Positions 1-7,589 of a DNA stretch of 64,000 nt are shown here, piece after piece. How positions within the stretch are numbered: the first letter of the stretch is position 1; each line of letters starts with the position of its first letter. The notes under the pieces were generated by a model. The model saw nothing but the letters and a program-made list of their open reading frames with translations, was not told the DNA's origin and made no database searches. Position numbers and translations under genes: made by a program. Origin of the DNA: Paenibacillus solani (GTDB lineage: Bacteria > Bacillota > Bacilli > Paenibacillales > Paenibacillaceae); the NCBI RefSeq assembly GCF_001277345.1, contig NZ_LIUT01000001.1, forward strand, positions 1,345,467 to 1,409,466, given 5' to 3'.

Positions 1-72
1 TTATTTTCTTAAGTATATAGAAAAGTACCCCGTAGGATAGACCTTTTTTAGGTGTCTACTCTATGGGGTACA
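1..72. mobile_element. Terminal end of an IS3-like insertion sequence
   Basis: The segment ends in a 22-base terminus (51-72) whose reverse complement begins TGTACCCCATAGAGTAGACA, the TG...CA type of end expected of IS3-family elements. A degenerate inverted copy lies just inside it (about 25-42), so the tip can fold into a hairpin. Capsid-coding sequence resumes immediately after it. The transposase is outside the window, so the family assignment is an inference from the end sequence and the disrupted gene. Only this edge of the element is visible. Confidence 0.55.
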
Positions 73-748
73 TTTCAATACGAAGGTATCCTTTAATTAC
101 TACGGCCTCGAATGTAAGGTGGCCATTTCGCTGCTAGCGGACACCACGACGCTGGAAGGGTTTGAAGCCACGATTACAGAGCTTATTGTGGAAGCCATGA
201 TTAAGGCCATTGATTTGGCCGTTGTTCGCGGGGATGGGAACGGAAAGGCCAAAGGCATTCTGAACGATACCCGGGTACCGGCTGCGCAAATTGTCACGTT
301 GACCGATGCGGAATTCACCTCGTGGGAAGGTTGGAAGAAGAAAGTGTTGGCCAAGCTGCCGTTAGCCTATAAGGCAGGGGCGACCTTCATTATGGCGTCC
401 TCAACGTATGAAGGCTACATTGATGGGATGACCGATGACCAGGGTCAACCAATCGCCCGTACCAACTACGGTATCACAGACGGTCCGCAGGGACGCTTTA
501 GCGGCAAGGAAGTCATTGAGGTAGAGGAAGATGTCCTTCCGTTCTACGACGATGCTGTTGCGGACGAAGCGGTGGCTATCCTGTGCAACCTGAAGAACTA
601 CGGTTTTAATTCGAATCTTGAAATGCAGCTCTTCCGTTATTTTGATCATGATACAAACGAGTGGGTGGACAAAGCGATTCTGATTGCTGATGGCAAGCTG
701 ATCGATCCAAACGGCGTGGTCATCGTCAAAAAAGGTACAACAACTTAA
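73..748 (+). pseudogene. Phage major capsid protein, C-terminal part, interrupted by IS
   Basis: This is the C-terminal two thirds of an HK97-fold major capsid protein. The frame is open without a start from the IS junction and reads YYGLECKVAISLLADTTTLE, a stretch typical of the capsid P-domain/backbone region, then continues to a stop at 748. A GTG at 119 could only start a truncated product, lies within conserved capsid sequence and has no convincing ribosome binding site. The gene directly precedes head-tail connector genes, as in PBSX-like phages. Loss of the N-terminal part from the reading frame should prevent capsid assembly, so the prophage is probably not able to form heads, unless an intact copy exists elsewhere. 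Confidence 0.8.
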
Positions 749-751
749 TCC

Positions 752-770
752 AGAGGGCGCTACGCCCTCT
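752..770 (+). other. GC-rich hairpin behind the capsid gene
   Basis: Arms AGAGGGCG (752-759) and CGCCCTCT (763-770) with a 3-base loop are followed only by TTACAG, so it is at best a weak terminator. It may protect the 3' end of the capsid message or lower readthrough into downstream genes. Confidence 0.5.
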
Positions 771-792
771 TTACAGAAAGGGATGAGCCATT

Positions 793-1137
793 ATGGCACG
801 AGGCAAGAAGATAACCGCCGAAAAGGCGGAAGAAGTTAAAGTTGGTGAGGAAGTGCTGGTCATTTGGAAAGCGAATCGCCCACTCAGCATAACAGAACAT
901 GAACAACTGTCCGAGAAGATCCGTTTTGAATCCGAGCATAGCGGCGCTAGAATCGTTCTGGCGCCGTTTTCGGTTGAAGTGTCGGTAGATGTGCAGAACA
1001 CGGTGAAAAACGCTCCTGAAGGCTCACGGAAGGTCACAGAGGACAACCCGACATCAGAGGACAGCGTTCCCCCAACAGGAAGTTCAGAAACTTCCGAATC
1101 GAATCCACCAACAGGAGATGTCACAGGGAACGAATAA
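793..1137 (+). CDS. Small phage protein between capsid and connector genes
   Basis: A 114-aa protein of unknown function. Residues 1-70 are mixed charged and hydrophobic and could form a small domain (KVGEEVLVIWKANRPL). The last 45 residues are low-complexity, rich in Ser, Thr, Pro, Glu and Asn, and look disordered. Its place between the major capsid gene and the head-tail connector gene, in the same direction with an AGAAAGG-type ribosome binding site, suggests a head-associated or head-completion role, but no family is recognised. Confidence 0.7.
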   Translation: MARGKKITAEKAEEVKVGEEVLVIWKANRPLSITEHEQLSEKIRFESEHSGARIVLAPFSVEVSVDVQNTVKNAPEGSRKVTEDNPTSEDSVPPTGSSETSESNPPTGDVTGNE

Positions 1138-1144
1138 ACGAAAT

Positions 1145-1160
1145 TCCCAAGCGATTGGGA
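1145..1160 (+). other. Short hairpin upstream of connector gene
   Basis: Perfect inverted repeat TCCCAA-GCGA-TTGGGA with a tetraloop, sitting in the 41-base gap before the next gene and just ahead of its ribosome binding site (GAAGGAG at 1165-1171). There is no T-run, so it is not a classical terminator. Confidence 0.4.
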
Positions 1161-1178
1161 GTATGAAGGAGATGGACC

Positions 1179-1448
1179 ATGAACCTTCAATATGTAAAGC
1201 ATTACCTTCGGGTGGATTATGACGAAGATGACCTTCTGATCACCGGTTTTATTGCCGGTGCAAAGGAGTACCTTCGGGGCGCGGGTGTGCCTGATCAGCA
1301 GGATAACGAGCTGTATAACATCGTGGTTCTGATGCTGGTAGCATTGTTCTATGAAAACCGTGAAGTCACGGACAAGGATATTAAAATCCCGACCGTGATC
1401 CAGAACTTCATAGTCCAGCTGAGTGTCCAAAGCGGGGTGACGCCATGA
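1179..1448 (+). CDS. Phage head-tail connector protein (gp6-like)
   Basis: An 89-aa all-helical protein. The pattern of an N-terminal YVKHYLRVDYDEDD motif, a central AKEYLRGAG segment and a C-terminal helix ending near IQNFIVQLSV matches the HK97 gp6/YqbG-type connector family that forms a ring on the portal. The length is normal for the family. It overlaps the following head-tail adaptor gene by four bases (GTGA/ATGA type), indicating translational coupling. The product would act in virion neck assembly. Confidence 0.75.
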   Translation: MNLQYVKHYLRVDYDEDDLLITGFIAGAKEYLRGAGVPDQQDNELYNIVVLMLVALFYENREVTDKDIKIPTVIQNFIVQLSVQSGVTP

Positions 1449-1774
1449 ACGCGGGCAAGATGCGCGGGAGGATTAACGTCTGGCACAAGGAGAAGTTTCA
1501 AAACGAGATGAAACAGACGGATTACCGGGATGCCGTGTTCAAAGAGGTATGGGCCGAAATCATTCCGCAAACAGCGACATTGCAGCGGGCGCAAGCTGAA
1601 ACATTGCTGAGTAATACCACGCATAAGATCATTGTCCGGTATGGAAGCGGGAAAGACATCAAGCAGGATATGTGGATCACTTTTAAGGACCATCGGTTTG
1701 ATATCAAATTTATCCTGAATCCGTATTTCCGGAATGCTAAGCTTGAAATCTTTGCCGAGGAAGTGATTCGATGA
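1445..1774 (+). CDS. Phage head-tail adaptor (head closure) protein
   Basis: A 109-aa protein resembling the SPP1 gp16/HK97 gp7-type head closure family. It starts MNAGKMRGRINVWHKEK, contains the family-like run AEIIPQTATLQRAQAETLLS and ends with a beta-rich part (ITFKDHRFDIKFILNP). It overlaps genes on both sides by four bases. It would close the head channel and give the attachment surface for the tail. Confidence 0.75.
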   Translation: MNAGKMRGRINVWHKEKFQNEMKQTDYRDAVFKEVWAEIIPQTATLQRAQAETLLSNTTHKIIVRYGSGKDIKQDMWITFKDHRFDIKFILNPYFRNAKLEIFAEEVIR

Positions 1775-2202
1775 GTCGCCGCGATGGGTTTAATTTAGCC
1801 GAACTGGATGAATTCAGTTCACAAATGCTGGACCTTGCAACGCGGAAGATGCCGCGAGAAATCCGGCAGTTTATGCGCGCCGAAGGAACGAAGCTACGGC
1901 GGATGACGGTATCCACGGCACGGCGGGAAACCAAAAAGCGGACAGGTTCCTATATCAAAGGTATTAAGCGGGGCAAGGTGTACTTGTATGAAGGGGATAC
2001 GCTAGCCATTCGGGTGTATAATTCATCGCCGCACGCGCATCTGATCGAGGACGGTCACCGACAAGTGACCAAAGACGGTCGAGCGGTCGGGTTTGTTCGC
2101 GGGAAGCGGGTATTTAAGAAGGCCCAACAGGCTTTTGAATCTGAGTTCGCTAATGACTGTTTGGAATTCGTGGATGAATTGCTGGACAAAGGACTGAGGT
2201 AA
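1771..2202 (+). CDS. Phage tail completion / HK97 gp10-like protein
   Basis: A 143-aa protein of the HK97 gp10-like neck family. Signs are the basic helical N-terminal half (MPREIRQFMRAEGTKLRRMT), the segment ending in SSPHAHLIEDGHR, where a His-rich turn is the hallmark of the family, and a C-terminal helix before the stop. It is translationally coupled to the adaptor gene before it, and the next gene starts right after its stop. Its role is joining head and tail. Confidence 0.8.
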   Translation: MSRRDGFNLAELDEFSSQMLDLATRKMPREIRQFMRAEGTKLRRMTVSTARRETKKRTGSYIKGIKRGKVYLYEGDTLAIRVYNSSPHAHLIEDGHRQVTKDGRAVGFVRGKRVFKKAQQAFESEFANDCLEFVDELLDKGLR

Positions 2203-2640
2203 ATGGTCACACTGAAAGAAATTATCACGGCGATCAATGAACGATTGATTGCCATCGCTCCGGACGTGGAGATCCAAAGCAACGACATCAGTGAGGGGTA
2301 TCAAACCCCCTCATTTTTTGTTGAATTGGAGGACGTTCGCAGTGCTCAGTATGGTAGTTGGGGCCGGGAACGAAGTATCCCCGTGGTTATCTATTATTTT
2401 CCTACCGAACGACAGCACAAGCAAATCGAATTGCTGGATATGCAGGAAAAGCTAGAACAGGGATTTATCAAGCCTTTCGAAATCATGAAAGGATTTACGG
2501 TCTTCCCTTCGGAGCTAAATGCTACAAAGACGGACGGGGTGCTTCAGTTCAGTTTTGATTTATACACGCTGGAATATGACCTGACGGAAACCGGGGAAGA
2601 CATCACCGAATTGCATTTAAACATAGAAAAGAGGGATTAA
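2203..2640 (+). CDS. Phage tail terminator-like protein
   Basis: A 145-aa protein in the position of the tail terminator of PBSX-like phages, between the gp10-like and sheath genes. It opens MVTLKEIITAINERLIAIAP and contains PSFFVELED and FPSELNATKTDGVLQFSF, which fit the small alpha/beta tail terminator fold that caps the tube. The start ATG follows the previous stop directly (GAGGTAAATG), so the ribosome binding site lies inside the upstream gene. The identification rests on order and pattern. Confidence 0.65.
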   Translation: MVTLKEIITAINERLIAIAPDVEIQSNDISEGYQTPSFFVELEDVRSAQYGSWGRERSIPVVIYYFPTERQHKQIELLDMQEKLEQGFIKPFEIMKGFTVFPSELNATKTDGVLQFSFDLYTLEYDLTETGEDITELHLNIEKRD

Positions 2641-2643
2641 GCG

Positions 2644-3720
2644 ATGGCGATTGGATTACCAAGTATCGATATCGTGTTTAAAAAGCTGGCCGCTACGCTG
2701 GTACAGCGTTCCGCTAGGGGGATTGTAACCCTCATCGTCAAGGATGACACGGATACCACGTATGCGGTGAAAGAATACAAATCACAGCTTCAGATTGAAG
2801 CAACCAAGTTCACCGCAACCAGCGTGCTGTATATTAAGGACGTATTTCAAGGTGGAGCTGCAAAAGTCATTGTGGTGCCTGTGGCAACAAGTAGCGTGGC
2901 GGTGGTCGGTGATGCCATCGAGCGAATCGGCAGCCGCAAGTATAACTGGATTGGTCTGGCTGATGGGGCCAACGATGAACAATTGGATTTGACCGCCTAT
3001 GTCAAAGAGCAGGAAGGAGCGGGTAAGAGCATTAAGGCTATCGTCTTTAATGTTACTGATCCGGATTGCCAGCATGTTGTCAATTTCGTGAATCCGAGTG
3101 TTACAACGACAAGTGGTAAGGTAACCGGAGAAAAGTTTGTTTCCCGGCTGCTGGGGCTTTTGGCAGGCTTACCGCTTACCCGATCCAGCACGTATTATTC
3201 CTTTGCTGATGTAATTAGTGTGGAAGAACCGGCAGATGTCGAAGCGGCTGTCAATGCCGGGAAATTCGTGCTGTTCAACGATGAAGAGATTGTCCGAGTG
3301 GCCCGCGGGGTTAACTCACTGACTACTCTTTCCGCAACGGTGTCGGAGGACTTCAAGAAAATCCTAATTGTTGAAACGATGGACTTGATTCGGGAAGACA
3401 TTTCCGGGACGTTTAAGACTGATTACCTGGGCAAGTTCAAGAACAAATATGATTACCAGGTGTTATTGATCACGGCTATTAACAGTTACTTTTCGGCCTT
3501 GGCTGGGGAAGACATCCTGGACAATACCTTTGAAAACAAAGCGTTTGTGGATGTGGAAGCACAGCGGGCGGCATGGGTGGCCATCGGCAAAACTGAGGCG
3601 GAAGATTGGGACGAACAAACCGTCAAAAATAATACGTTCCGGAGCAATGTTTATCTGAGTGGCAATATCAAAATCACCGATGCTATGGAAGATTTTAAAT
3701 TTAACGTTGAGCTTCAGTAA
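2644..3720 (+). CDS. Phage tail sheath protein (XkdK-like)
   Basis: A 358-aa contractile tail sheath protein. The N-terminal part (MAIGLPSIDIVFKKLAATLV) and the C-terminal part with AAWVAIGKTEAEDWDEQTVK and the closing strand NIKITDAMEDFKFNVEL match the sheath family conserved in PBSX, whose C-terminal region mediates the inter-subunit mesh. The length is somewhat below that of XkdK. The gene is followed after 26 bases by the tube gene, the invariant sheath-tube order of myoviruses. It shows that the element has a contractile tail. Confidence 0.9.
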   Translation: MAIGLPSIDIVFKKLAATLVQRSARGIVTLIVKDDTDTTYAVKEYKSQLQIEATKFTATSVLYIKDVFQGGAAKVIVVPVATSSVAVVGDAIERIGSRKYNWIGLADGANDEQLDLTAYVKEQEGAGKSIKAIVFNVTDPDCQHVVNFVNPSVTTTSGKVTGEKFVSRLLGLLAGLPLTRSSTYYSFADVISVEEPADVEAAVNAGKFVLFNDEEIVRVARGVNSLTTLSATVSEDFKKILIVETMDLIREDISGTFKTDYLGKFKNKYDYQVLLITAINSYFSALAGEDILDNTFENKAFVDVEAQRAAWVAIGKTEAEDWDEQTVKNNTFRSNVYLSGNIKITDAMEDFKFNVELQ

Positions 3721-3746
3721 ATTGAACGATTGGGGGAAATACCACT

Positions 3747-4172
3747 ATGAATCCGTATATGGGGAACCATGTCGTAAGCGGCAACGATTCAGCCGTTTGG
3801 GTGAATAACGAAGTTTGGCCGGATTTCAAATCTATTGAATATAAAGTGACGGGTGAATTTGAAGATGTTACGTTCCTGGGTGATTCACGGACCTATAAGA
3901 AATATATGGGTTATAACGGTGAAGGAACATTAACATTCAACAAGATGCGGAGCCGGGGTGCATCGATTATGGGGGATGCATTTAAATCCGGCATCATGCC
4001 GGATATTAAGATTGTGACCAAAATCTTAAATCGGGCAACCGGAAGGTCCGAACGTGTGGCACTACTCGGGGTCATCTTCTCAGAGTTTGGTTCCAGTACG
4101 GAAGCGAAATCCATTGCTGAAGAAGAACTTCCATTCACGTTCTCGGAATATGAAATCTTAGAAACTATGTAA
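3747..4172 (+). CDS. Phage tail tube protein (XkdM-like)
   Basis: A 141-aa tube protein of the XkdM family. The opening HVVSGNDSAVWVNNEVWPD, with GEFEDVTFLGDSRTYKKY and GYNGEGTLTFNKMRS, is characteristic of the inner tube of PBSX-type tails. A good ribosome binding site (GGGGGAAA) precedes the ATG. It would polymerise inside the sheath. A GC-rich hairpin follows the gene. Confidence 0.9.
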   Translation: MNPYMGNHVVSGNDSAVWVNNEVWPDFKSIEYKVTGEFEDVTFLGDSRTYKKYMGYNGEGTLTFNKMRSRGASIMGDAFKSGIMPDIKIVTKILNRATGRSERVALLGVIFSEFGSSTEAKSIAEEELPFTFSEYEILETM

Positions 4173-4180
4173 TTCAAGAG

Positions 4181-4200
4181 GGGAGCGCCGAGCGCTTCCC
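4181..4200 (+). other. Hairpin behind the tail tube gene
   Basis: Arms GGGA+GCGC (4181-4188) and GCGC+TCCC (4192-4200, one bulged T) followed by TTTC. It is a stable stem with a poor T-tract, so it is likely partial termination or mRNA end protection for the abundant sheath and tube message. Confidence 0.45.
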
Positions 4201-4227
4201 TTTCACATTTAAAGGAGGTATTTAGAG

Positions 4228-4626
4228 ATGGCAAACAAAGATAGAGATGTAAAACTGACATTAGAAGCACTGATTGCGAAGAAAGCAGACAAGGAAGCGG
4301 CCCGTAACCGATCCGAAGATATGTATATTGAAAGCTTGGACGGCAGCATCACGGTGACGGCTCCTAACCGGAGTATTTTTTATAAGGCAGTAGACATGGC
4401 GGAAGATACTTTAGAAAGCCAGGTATATTCCAATATGTTCCTAGTCTATAACGCCGTTAGTCTGTTTAGGAATCAGGAGCTACTCGAAGCATACGAAGTC
4501 GTTGATAATGTGGAAATCGTGGACCGTCTACTTACGGTTGCTGAAATCAAGGAAGTGGCCAACAAAGTCATGGTGCTAGGTGGGTTCTCGAAACCCGAAG
4601 AGGTGCAGGAAGAAATAAAAAACTAA
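4228..4626 (+). CDS. Phage tail assembly chaperone, short form (XkdN-like)
   Basis: A 132-aa acidic protein in the slot between tube and tape measure, where PBSX carries xkdN and lambda carries gpG. It starts behind AAAGGAGG. The second half is hydrophobic and helical (LLTVAEIKEVANKVMVLGGF). The frame ends ...GAA ATA AAA AAC TAA, so a canonical A AAA AAC slippery heptamer sits right before the stop. Ribosomes slipping back by one would add the 57-codon extension annotated next. Both forms are expected to coat the tape measure during tail assembly. Confidence 0.85.
   Translation: MANKDRDVKLTLEALIAKKADKEAARNRSEDMYIESLDGSITVTAPNRSIFYKAVDMAEDTLESQVYSNMFLVYNAVSLFRNQELLEAYEVVDNVEIVDRLLTVAEIKEVANKVMVLGGFSKPEEVQEEIKN
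4617..4623 (+). promoter_or_regulatory. Slippery heptamer A AAA AAC for -1 frameshifting
   Basis: The heptamer is in the correct phase relative to the upstream frame (ATA AAA AAC TAA). It is preceded by an internal Shine-Dalgarno-like AGGAAG at 4607-4612, a known stimulator of -1 slippage, and followed by a stop codon. The shifted frame is open for 57 codons. Confidence 0.8.
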
Positions 4627-4796
4627 TCAAGCATGATCCGGATCTTCGCATGATGGGATTTTATGTGTTGCGGGGTCAGGATCATGAGAAATTGCTGCGG
4701 CTCTCTGAGATGGAGAAGGCGGTTTATTTCGCCTGGATGGAACTTCACTATGAAGAAGAAGCCAACAAATATAAGCAACTCCTGGGGGGCAAATAG
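4623..4796 (+). CDS. Frameshift extension of the tail assembly chaperone (T domain)
   Basis: This is the -1 frame continuation from CTA at 4623 to TAG at 4794-4796, 57 codons, giving a fusion of about 189 aa (the gpGT equivalent). The extension begins LIKHDPDLRMMGFYVLRG and is mostly helical and charged. It has no ribosome binding site before its internal ATGs at 4650 and 4653, so independent translation is unlikely. By analogy with lambda and other long-tailed phages, the extension recruits tail tube subunits to the tape measure-chaperone complex. The function is inferred from position and architecture. Confidence 0.75.
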   Translation, partial: LIKHDPDLRMMGFYVLRGQDHEKLLRLSEMEKAVYFAWMELHYEEEANKYKQLLGGK

Positions 4797-4802
4797 CCCC
4801 CC
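4784..4802 (+). other. Hairpin over the end of the frameshift extension
   Basis: Seven-pair stem GGGGGGC (4784-4790) with GCCCCCC (4796-4802), whose loop carries part of the TAG stop of the frameshifted chaperone; it is followed by TATTTTGG. It could be a weak terminator or slow ribosomes ahead of the tape measure gene. Confidence 0.45.
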
Positions 4803-4829
4803 TATTTTGGTTTGAGGGGGTGGCCTGCA

Positions 4830-7163
4830 TTGGCGACCAAAACGATTAACACCGTCCTAAACCTCAGAGACAAGTTTTCATCCAAGCTCAAGCGGGTATC
4901 CGATAACACCAAACAAAACGGTCGGCAAATGAAGCTCTTGAATAACCATGTCGATGACTTCAAAAAATCATCCTTGGCTAGTTTTGGTGCAGCAGCCAAA
5001 GCCGCTGCGGGTGTAGGTTTAGCCATTGGTGGTATTACCCTGGCTGCGGCCGGCATTTCGGGTAGCGTTGACTTTATTAAAGAGTATGGAAGTTCCTTCG
5101 ATAACCTGAGAGCAGCCACAGGCGCAACCGCCGAGGAAATGGCATCCATGAAAGATCAGCTCACGGACTTGTATAACAACAACGTGGGTGAAGGCTGGGC
5201 GGATCTAGCCGACTCCATGACGATTGCTAAACAGGTAACGAAACAGACCGGGGAAGAGCTGAAGAAGACCACAGCTTATGCGGTAGGTTACCGGGATGTA
5301 TTCGGGGAGGATGTCACGCAGTCCGTGAAAGCAGCGGATACGATGATGAAGAACTTCGGCATTACCAGCGAACAATCTTTTAATCTCTTGGCCCAAGGTG
5401 CGCAAAATGGCTTAAATAAGTCAGATGAATTACTGGATACCGCAAATGAGTATAGCGTGTACTTCAAAAACCTGGGCTACTCGGCCAATGAGATGTTTGA
5501 TATTTTCGGGACAGGGCTTGAGAACGGCGCGTTTAACCTGGATAAAGTCGGGGACGTAGTTAAGGAATTTAACATCCGTATCCAGGATGGCAGCGATAAG
5601 ACCGCTGATGCCCTGGGGGCCTTGTTTGCTCCTGAAGGCATTGAAGATTTCACGATGGCGTTAATTAATGGTGGCTCCAAGTCTGCCGAATACATGGAGC
5701 TGCTAAAACATGTGTCATCTGATACCGCAAGTGAGCTGGTGAAAAATCTGAAGGAAGGCGGTAAAGGCGGGGAAGATGCGTTTATAGCCCTGTCCGGCAT
5801 TTTAGGGGATGGCGAAAAGATTATGGCGGATCTCCGATCCGGTGCCATCCAGGGTAAAGATGCCATGCAGCGCGTCATTGCGGAACTTCAGAACATTGAT
5901 GATCCGGTTTATCGTTCCGCGCTGGGTGTGGAGTTGTTCGGGACTCAGTGGGAAGACCTAGAGAAAGATGTGGTAGCTTCCCTGGGAACCGCCCGAAAAC
6001 AGTTTGATATGACCAAGAACACCATGGGTGAAATCAACAAGATCAAATATAACAGCCCTACACAGGCCCTGAAGGGCATTGGTCGTTTAATTGAAACCTC
6101 GGTACTCATCCCGATTGCAGACAAGGTACTGCCGAAGCTCAGCGAGTTTGGTCAATGGTTTAAAGATCATACACCGGAGATCAAAGCGGCCATTGATTCA
6201 GCCTTTACGAAGGCGAGTCAGATCATGGACGGCTTCTCTGAGGCGCTGGGCTGGGCCAGGGATAACGCGGATTGGCTTATTCCGGTGCTTGGTGGTGTGA
6301 CAGCAGCTATTGTGGCTCAGAAAGTCGTGGGGACCGTTAGCCAACTGTATAAGACATGGACAACCGTCACCAAAGGTATGACCGTTGCGCAGATTGCTTT
6401 GAATATTGCAGCCGCAGCCAATCCTTTTGGCATGGTTGCTATTGTAATTGGTGCCGTAGTGGCGGCAGGCATTGCGCTATGGAAGAATTGGGACACCGTG
6501 AAGCTGAAGGCGCAGCAGCTGGGTGGGATGCTTAAATCCGTGTGGGGCAGCATTAAAACGTTTATTGTGAATACGGTAAGCAGCGTAGGGAATTGGTTAA
6601 ATTCGTTCCCCCTTGGTCAACAGTTCCTGGAGACGGTTCGCGGGGTCGTGAGCAGCACGAAGCAGATTTTTAGCGGTATTATCAACTTCCTCAAATCAGT
6701 CTTTAAAGGTGATTGGGACGGGGCATGGAATGGGATCGTGGAGTCCTTCAGCGGAACGTTCAGCTTGATTAAAACGTATGCCAAAGCACCGATCAACGCC
6801 ATTATCGATATGATTAATGGTTTGATCGATAAGGTCAACGGAATCAGCGTGGATATCCCGGAATGGATGGGCGGCGGTACATTTGGGGTGAGCATCCCGA
6901 AAATCCCGAAATTCGCACTCGGGACAAGCTACTTTAAAGGTGGCTTAGCGCAGATCAACGAGCGCGGCGGTGAGATTGTAAATCTGCCTGGCGGCAGTCA
7001 GGTCATCCCTGCAGATAAGTCGGAGAAGATGATCAACGGCAACAGGGGCAGTGTGAGTATCAATATCATCGTGCAAGGCAATCTGATTGGCGAGGAAGAG
7101 GAAATCAATCGGCTCATGAATAAAGTCGTTCCTAGAATCCAGCTGGCTTTAGGAAATGTATAG
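4830..7163 (+). CDS. Phage tail tape measure protein (XkdO-like)
   Basis: A protein of about 777 aa that sets tail length. The TTG at 4830 is chosen as start because GAGGGGG lies 9-10 bases upstream; a TTG at 4812 lacks such a site. Features in order are a coiled, basic N-terminal segment; a TP901-type tape measure region with a hydrophobic Ala/Gly-rich stretch near residues 60-85; DNLRAATGATAEEMASMKDQ; a hydrophobic membrane-seeking region around 510-560 (AAANPFGMVAIVIGAVVAAG); and a C-terminal segment GTSYFKGGLAQINERGGEI common in siphovirus and myovirus tape measures. The length is moderate compared with PBSX XkdO (over 1,300 aa), implying a shorter tail. Confidence 0.9.
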   Translation: MATKTINTVLNLRDKFSSKLKRVSDNTKQNGRQMKLLNNHVDDFKKSSLASFGAAAKAAAGVGLAIGGITLAAAGISGSVDFIKEYGSSFDNLRAATGATAEEMASMKDQLTDLYNNNVGEGWADLADSMTIAKQVTKQTGEELKKTTAYAVGYRDVFGEDVTQSVKAADTMMKNFGITSEQSFNLLAQGAQNGLNKSDELLDTANEYSVYFKNLGYSANEMFDIFGTGLENGAFNLDKVGDVVKEFNIRIQDGSDKTADALGALFAPEGIEDFTMALINGGSKSAEYMELLKHVSSDTASELVKNLKEGGKGGEDAFIALSGILGDGEKIMADLRSGAIQGKDAMQRVIAELQNIDDPVYRSALGVELFGTQWEDLEKDVVASLGTARKQFDMTKNTMGEINKIKYNSPTQALKGIGRLIETSVLIPIADKVLPKLSEFGQWFKDHTPEIKAAIDSAFTKASQIMDGFSEALGWARDNADWLIPVLGGVTAAIVAQKVVGTVSQLYKTWTTVTKGMTVAQIALNIAAAANPFGMVAIVIGAVVAAGIALWKNWDTVKLKAQQLGGMLKSVWGSIKTFIVNTVSSVGNWLNSFPLGQQFLETVRGVVSSTKQIFSGIINFLKSVFKGDWDGAWNGIVESFSGTFSLIKTYAKAPINAIIDMINGLIDKVNGISVDIPEWMGGGTFGVSIPKIPKFALGTSYFKGGLAQINERGGEIVNLPGGSQVIPADKSEKMINGNRGSVSINIIVQGNLIGEEEEINRLMNKVVPRIQLALGNV

Positions 7164-7166
7164 GGG

Positions 7167-7589
7167 GTGTCTAAGACGGATATTGTGTTTGCAGCCAATA
7201 GTTTTGAAGAAATGCGAAGAATCCCCATTTTACCGCCAGAACTAAATATCGAACATCCCTGGAACAATGAAGAATTTGAAACGATCAATCTTGGCACTAT
7301 CAATCTGATTGGTTTGCCAGGGCTGCGTACACTCAGTATTGAATCCTTCTTTCCTGTACGCCCTTATCCTTTTGCGAAGGATAAGCGTATGGCCTGGTCA
7401 TATGTTCAGTTTTTTAGGAAATGGCGGGAGAAGCGGGTTCCGCTGCGTGTAATCATTACAGATAATGACGAACGCGAATTATTGAATATGCCGTGTACGA
7501 TCGATAATTTTGTTCATGGACCCGACCGCAGCGGGGATATTCGCTATTCACTGGAAGTCAAAGAATTTAAGTTTGTGAGGGTAACGTGA
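7167..7589 (+). CDS. Phage baseplate/tail protein, XkdP-like without LysM
   Basis: A 140-aa protein that follows the tape measure gene, as XkdP does in PBSX. It contains FEEMRRIPILPPELNIEHPW, LPGLRTLSIESFFP and a terminal strand SGDIRYSLEVKEFKFVRV, which resemble the N-terminal domain of XkdP and T4 gp53-type proteins. XkdP itself carries an additional C-terminal LysM domain that is missing here, so peptidoglycan binding may be supplied by another subunit. The start is a GTG with AGGAA upstream, overlapping closely with the preceding stop. Confidence 0.7.
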   Translation: MSKTDIVFAANSFEEMRRIPILPPELNIEHPWNNEEFETINLGTINLIGLPGLRTLSIESFFPVRPYPFAKDKRMAWSYVQFFRKWREKRVPLRVIITDNDERELLNMPCTIDNFVHGPDRSGDIRYSLEVKEFKFVRVT

